NCBI GenBank assembly: GCA_946477505.1
Contig: CAMKYP010000024.1
Location: 1 to 17,045, forward strand
DNA length: 17,045 nt
Reading direction: 5' to 3'
Source: an uncultured Dechloromonas sp.
Lineage (GTDB): Bacteria; Pseudomonadota; Gammaproteobacteria; Burkholderiales; Rhodocyclaceae
The notes beneath the pieces are model-generated. The model worked only from the letters and a program-made list of their open reading frames with translations, did not search any database and was not told the origin of the DNA. How positions within the stretch are numbered: position 1 is the first letter of the stretch; every line of letters starts with the position of its first letter. Of the stretch, positions 15,452-17,045 are shown piece by piece. The position numbers and the translations under genes were made by a program.

Positions 15452-16217
15452 ACCCACACAACCGACGACCCTCTATCTGCAGGGCGGCCCCGGGCTGAAC
15501 TGCGCCGTGGAGCGCCACCTTTTGGGTGAGGCATTCCCCGTTCGATGGTGGGAGCCACCCCGATTTCCGGCTGAAACAAATGATGCCTATCAGCGCACGC
15601 TGGATGCGGCGGCACAAACACTACTCGCGCTACAAAAATCCAATGGCGAACCCATCGCAGTTGTTGCTTGGTCTTTTGGAGCACGGGTGGCCCTTGACCT
15701 AGCGCATCGCATGTCGGAGGCCATTAAAAGCCTGACGCTATTGGCGCCCACTGTTTGCCTTGAATCGGCATTCGCCCGGTTTTACGCCCATGTCAGTGGC
15801 GAACATTCTCTCGGCGCAAAGGGAGCTTCAGCATCATGGACGGGCGATCATGATCGTCTGATGCAGCGGGTGATGGCTATTCTGACCACTCCAAATGTGT
15901 TTGAGCATTACTGGGCCAAGACTTCTCATGATCAGTTCGCTCAACATAGTAGCGCCGTGGCTCAAACGGACTGGTTTGATTTGCCGACCTTTACGGCCGT
16001 GTCACGGGAAGTCATCCAGCGACCGATCATTCCGCTCGCAAGCGGTCACCGACTACCGATTCGGATCTGGCTTGGGAAATACGATCCTTACCGCGATCCG
16101 GCGGGCGATTTCAGCGCATGGAACATGATCTTTCCGGGAGCAACGATCCAGATTGAGGAATGTGGACACATGGTGCCGTTTGAGATTCCGACTGCCCGAT
16201 GGCTGGGTTCGGAATAA
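15438..16217 (+). CDS. Alpha/beta hydrolase
   Basis: A 259-residue single-domain hydrolase from the ATG at 15438, inside the end of the LuxR-type gene; a TTG six codons earlier is less likely. The oxyanion region is LQGGPGLNC (14-22). The nucleophile elbow reads VVAWSFGARVAL with Ser79, where the first Gly of G-x-S-x-G is Ala. The acid is probably Asp216 in LGKYDPYRD and the base His244 in EECGHMVPF. The triad is complete, so an esterase, thioesterase or lipase-like activity is expected. The substrate is unknown. Size and layout resemble BioH-like enzymes, but no biotin genes are nearby. Co-transcription with the regulator suggests that it makes or removes that protein's effector (inference). 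Confidence 0.87.
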   Translation: MNRNKPTQPTTLYLQGGPGLNCAVERHLLGEAFPVRWWEPPRFPAETNDAYQRTLDAAAQTLLALQKSNGEPIAVVAWSFGARVALDLAHRMSEAIKSLTLLAPTVCLESAFARFYAHVSGEHSLGAKGASASWTGDHDRLMQRVMAILTTPNVFEHYWAKTSHDQFAQHSSAVAQTDWFDLPTFTAVSREVIQRPIIPLASGHRLPIRIWLGKYDPYRDPAGDFSAWNMIFPGATIQIEECGHMVPFEIPTARWLGSE

Positions 16218-16446
16218 CAGCTGCTGGCCACAGACTACCCCTAACCACATTCAAGTCGAATTTTTGCTGTCCGGGCGCGATATCACCCCACAGTCAGCGA
16301 CTGCTACCCATGATTACGAGCGAACGGCTCATGGGAATCCTCCCCCGAGCGGACGACGCATCTACCTCAAATGGATGAGTCGTAAAACTTGACGGCATCC
16401 TATTCGTAAAAACACGCTGCGCAAAATAATCAATGGGTTACGTTCG

Positions 16447-16462
16447 TGGCATGTTTCATGCT
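16447..16462 (+). promoter_or_regulatory. Sigma-54-like promoter before the PEP-CTERM-type gene
   Basis: TGGCATGTTTCATGCT has the required GG-N10-GC spacing of -24/-12 elements (GG 16448-16449, GC 16460-16461) and matches TGGCAC-N5-TTGC at all but two bases. It lies 98 bp before the ATG at 16560. PEP-CTERM genes in several betaproteobacteria are known to depend on RpoN and the PrsK/PrsR system. Two CGTAAAA copies at 16381-16387 and 16405-16411, 24 bp apart, could be enhancer sites. The rest of 16218-16446 shows no gene. Confidence 0.55.
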
Positions 16463-16559
16463 AATGACGCTCGCGTTGTCCGAAAGACATAAATCCATTC
16501 GGCTATGGACTTTTGCCATTGCCGCGTGTGGTCAGAAAAACTGTCGAAAGGAATCGATC

Positions 16560-17030
16560 ATGCCACTGCGTAAAAAACTCTTTGCCGCATTGCTCGCGAC
16601 AGCGGCCATCGGCACTTCTCATGCCGCCATCGTCGATCATGGCGATTATTTGACCGACACGGCTACCGGACTAGATTGGCTGGATGTTACAAAGTCTGTC
16701 AACATGTCTTATAACTACGTTTCATCGCAGTTCGGGACGGGTGGCGCCTTTGAAGGATGGCGCTATGCAACAGGAAATGAATTCAATGGGCTGATAGGGG
16801 CGTGGACAGGAATATCGCCGTCGTCATTTGGTAGCGTCTCTCAACAGGATAATAAAATCGATGGTTTAGTAACGTTATTGGGAGACACACTTGCGACGTT
16901 TTGGTTAGACCAATATGGTGTCCCATTCCCTTCTGCGCGCAACGAGACACATGGAATCATTGCCGATAGTCAGATCGATATGTATCACTGTGAGCTTCCC
17001 CCGAAATTTCGTCTGCCAAGGGTGACATAA
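16560..17030 (+). CDS. Signal-peptide protein of the PEP-CTERM type, 3' end lost
   Basis: The ATG at 16560 has AAAGGA (16547-16552) 7 bp upstream and is followed by a textbook signal peptide (MPLRKKLFAALLATAAIGTSHA, cleavage after SHA). The mature part reads DHGDYLTDTATGLDWLDVT, VNMSYNYVSSQFGTGG and FEGWRYATGNEFNGLIG. This pattern is common in exported proteins that end in a PEP-CTERM sorting tag in exopolysaccharide-producing betaproteobacteria. No VPEP motif, final helix or basic tail is present: the frame stops after 156 residues. The last ~14 residues (CELPPKFRLPRVT) appear to come from an inserted element starting near 16991. The product is probably a non-anchored fragment. The precise role of the family is unknown; it is usually tied to the extracellular matrix. 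Confidence 0.72.
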   Translation: MPLRKKLFAALLATAAIGTSHAAIVDHGDYLTDTATGLDWLDVTKSVNMSYNYVSSQFGTGGAFEGWRYATGNEFNGLIGAWTGISPSSFGSVSQQDNKIDGLVTLLGDTLATFWLDQYGVPFPSARNETHGIIADSQIDMYHCELPPKFRLPRVT

Positions 17031-17045
17031 AATCGAGTCACTTTT
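16991..17045. mobile_element. Probable terminus of an IS3-like insertion sequence
   Basis: TGAGCTTCCCCCGAAATTTC at 16991-17010 has the TGA-x-C-x-x-CCCCCGAAA look of many IS3-family ends. It begins exactly where the PEP-CTERM-type reading frame stops resembling its family. No transposase frame is reached before the window ends. The true border could be 16989 or 16991. This call is from pattern memory and is less certain than the left-hand transposon. Confidence 0.42.

Noticed and set aside
1..17045. CRISPR array, tRNA or rRNA genes
   Set aside because: I saw no regular spaced repeats and no cloverleaf or rRNA-like sequence on either strand.

Overview
The window looks like a betaproteobacterial chromosome segment that has gathered mobile DNA. 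The pointers are a PEP-CTERM-type exported protein with a sigma-54-like promoter, a bacteriohemerythrin/hybrid-kinase/diguanylate cyclase cluster, and short degenerate GGCCGCTT-type motifs in the gaps. I cannot name the species from sequence alone. A Rhodocyclales or Nitrosomonadales-like bacterium is my guess.

Left third (1-7.6 kb), accessory island. Bases 1-107 are the end of a Tn3-family transposon of the Tn21 subgroup. Its 38-bp terminal inverted repeat lies at 70-107, and it has cut into a KfrA-like coiled-coil DNA-binding gene that survives from about 108 to 876. Next come decayed gene scraps, one of which resembles the C-terminus of a SNF2-type helicase. An intact hipBA toxin-antitoxin operon follows, with a 48-bp dyad in front of it. 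Then comes a tightly coupled pair of DUF262 (GmrS/ParB-like) genes. The first has DUF262 only and the second carries DUF262 plus a DUF1524 HNH nuclease, which makes the pair a candidate antiphage or DNA-modification-dependent restriction system. A tyrosine-recombinase-fold protein lies tail to tail with the pair, 2 bp away, and has several catalytic residues replaced. The layout is that of a defence/mobile island with recombination-type proteins near both ends.

Middle (7.6-14.3 kb). A poorly coding stretch holds two doubtful small ORFs and the interspersed motifs. After it, on the minus strand, comes a three-gene signalling cluster: a 31-residue single-helix membrane peptide, a bacteriohemerythrin with all seven di-iron ligands, and a hybrid sensor kinase (periplasmic SBP_bac_3 domain, TM, two PAS, HisKA, HATPase, receiver). 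On the plus strand lie a C-terminal gene scrap, a very strong hairpin terminator, and a seven-TM diguanylate cyclase with an intact GGEEF site and a product-inhibition RxxD site. Together these suggest sensing of a solute and perhaps O2/NO, linked to phosphorelay and c-di-GMP output.

Right (14.3-17.0 kb). A LuxR-type regulator is preceded by an 11-bp tandem repeat and overlaps an alpha/beta hydrolase gene by 14 bp. A signal-peptide protein of the PEP-CTERM type follows, behind a GG-N10-GC sigma-54-like promoter. It ends early without a sorting tail, and the last ~55 bp look like the terminus of an IS3-like insertion sequence that broke the gene. The island and the right-hand gene are therefore both interrupted by mobile elements at the window edges.
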